From Pseudoalteromonas sp. 0303 (GTDB taxonomy: Bacteria > Pseudomonadota > Gammaproteobacteria > Enterobacterales > Alteromonadaceae): a stretch of 32,198 bases of DNA. The stretch covers positions 1 to 32,198 of the forward strand of contig NZ_JABVXF010000042.1 of assembly GCF_013349995.1 (NCBI RefSeq), given 5' to 3'. The position numbers and the translations under genes were made by a program. A model generated the notes under the pieces. The model was not told the DNA's origin, searched no databases, and saw nothing but the letters and a program-made list of their open reading frames with translations. This document shows positions 32,132-32,198 of this stretch, in pieces. Positions within the stretch are counted from its first letter, which is position 1, and each line of letters begins with the position of its first letter.

Positions 32132-32198
32132 TAATTGAAGAGTTTGATCATGGCTCAGATTGAACGCTGGCGGCAGGCCTAACACATGCAAGTCGAGC
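32132..32198 (+). rRNA. rrs: 16S ribosomal RNA, 5' end only (cut by window edge)
   Basis: AATTGAAGAGTTTGATCATG followed by GCTCAGATTGAACGCTGGCG is the universal 16S 5' end; it runs on to the conserved TAACACATGCAAGTCGAGC at the window edge. By alignment to E. coli, base 1 falls at about 32132. Only the first ~67 bases are present, ending before the variable V1 region that would help name the genus. It is read away from oriC. Confidence 0.97.

Overview
The window is about 32 kb of a low-to-mid GC gammaproteobacterial chromosome around the replication origin. Gene order (gyrB-recF-dnaN-dnaA | rpmH-rnpA-yidD-yidC ... mnmE ... mioC-oriC-mnmG-rsmG-parA-parB-atpIBEFHAGDC-glmU ... rrn), protein similarity to the E. 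coli homologues and the first ~67 bases of a gammaproteobacterial 16S rRNA gene point to the Alteromonadales, most likely Pseudoalteromonas. The genus is an inference from the look of the sequence; no search was run.

Left arm (112-6166, minus strand): gyrB, recF, dnaN and dnaA form one tight operon read leftward from dnaA. Two parS-like palindromes lie inside recF. The 506-bp dnaA-rpmH gap (6167-6672) is where the strand bias flips; it holds a perfect DnaA box in the inferred dnaA promoter, three degenerate boxes spaced about one helical turn apart, and many GATC sites. The plus-strand set rpmH, rnpA, yidD and yidC follows (ribosomal protein L34, RNase P protein, membrane insertion).

Accessory insertion (9334-12696, minus strand): a TonB-dependent siderophore-type receptor and a PepSY-TM inner-membrane protein form a two-gene iron-uptake unit behind a candidate Fur-regulated promoter. 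It separates yidC from mnmE, which are neighbours in many relatives. mnmE and a PEP-mutase/isocitrate-lyase-superfamily gene follow on the plus strand.

Origin (15157-16621): mioC is flanked on both sides by AT-rich, GATC-dense, DnaA-box-bearing DNA. The mioC-mnmG gap has the E. coli oriC plan in mirror image: a perfect DnaA box on the mioC side, further boxes, then three GATC-starting 13-mers on the mnmG side. The gap upstream of mioC is a second, unexpected cluster of the same signals.

Right arm (16622-32198, plus strand): mnmG-rsmG-parA-parB (tRNA and rRNA modification, then chromosome partitioning that would use the recF parS sites), the complete nine-gene F-type ATP synthase operon atpI-B-E-F-H-A-G-D-C, glmU (UDP-GlcNAc synthesis), a lipoprotein of the choice-of-anchor I type with a collagen-like segment, and two tandem rRNA promoters leading into the 5' end of a 16S rRNA gene cut by the window edge.

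Nearly all of the window is conserved housekeeping sequence. I see no CRISPR array, transposase, phage gene, toxin-antitoxin pair or defence system. The least ordinary parts are the repeated origin-like signals in three separate gaps, the iron-uptake insertion, an intra-operon hairpin before atpG, and the collagen-tailed lipoprotein.
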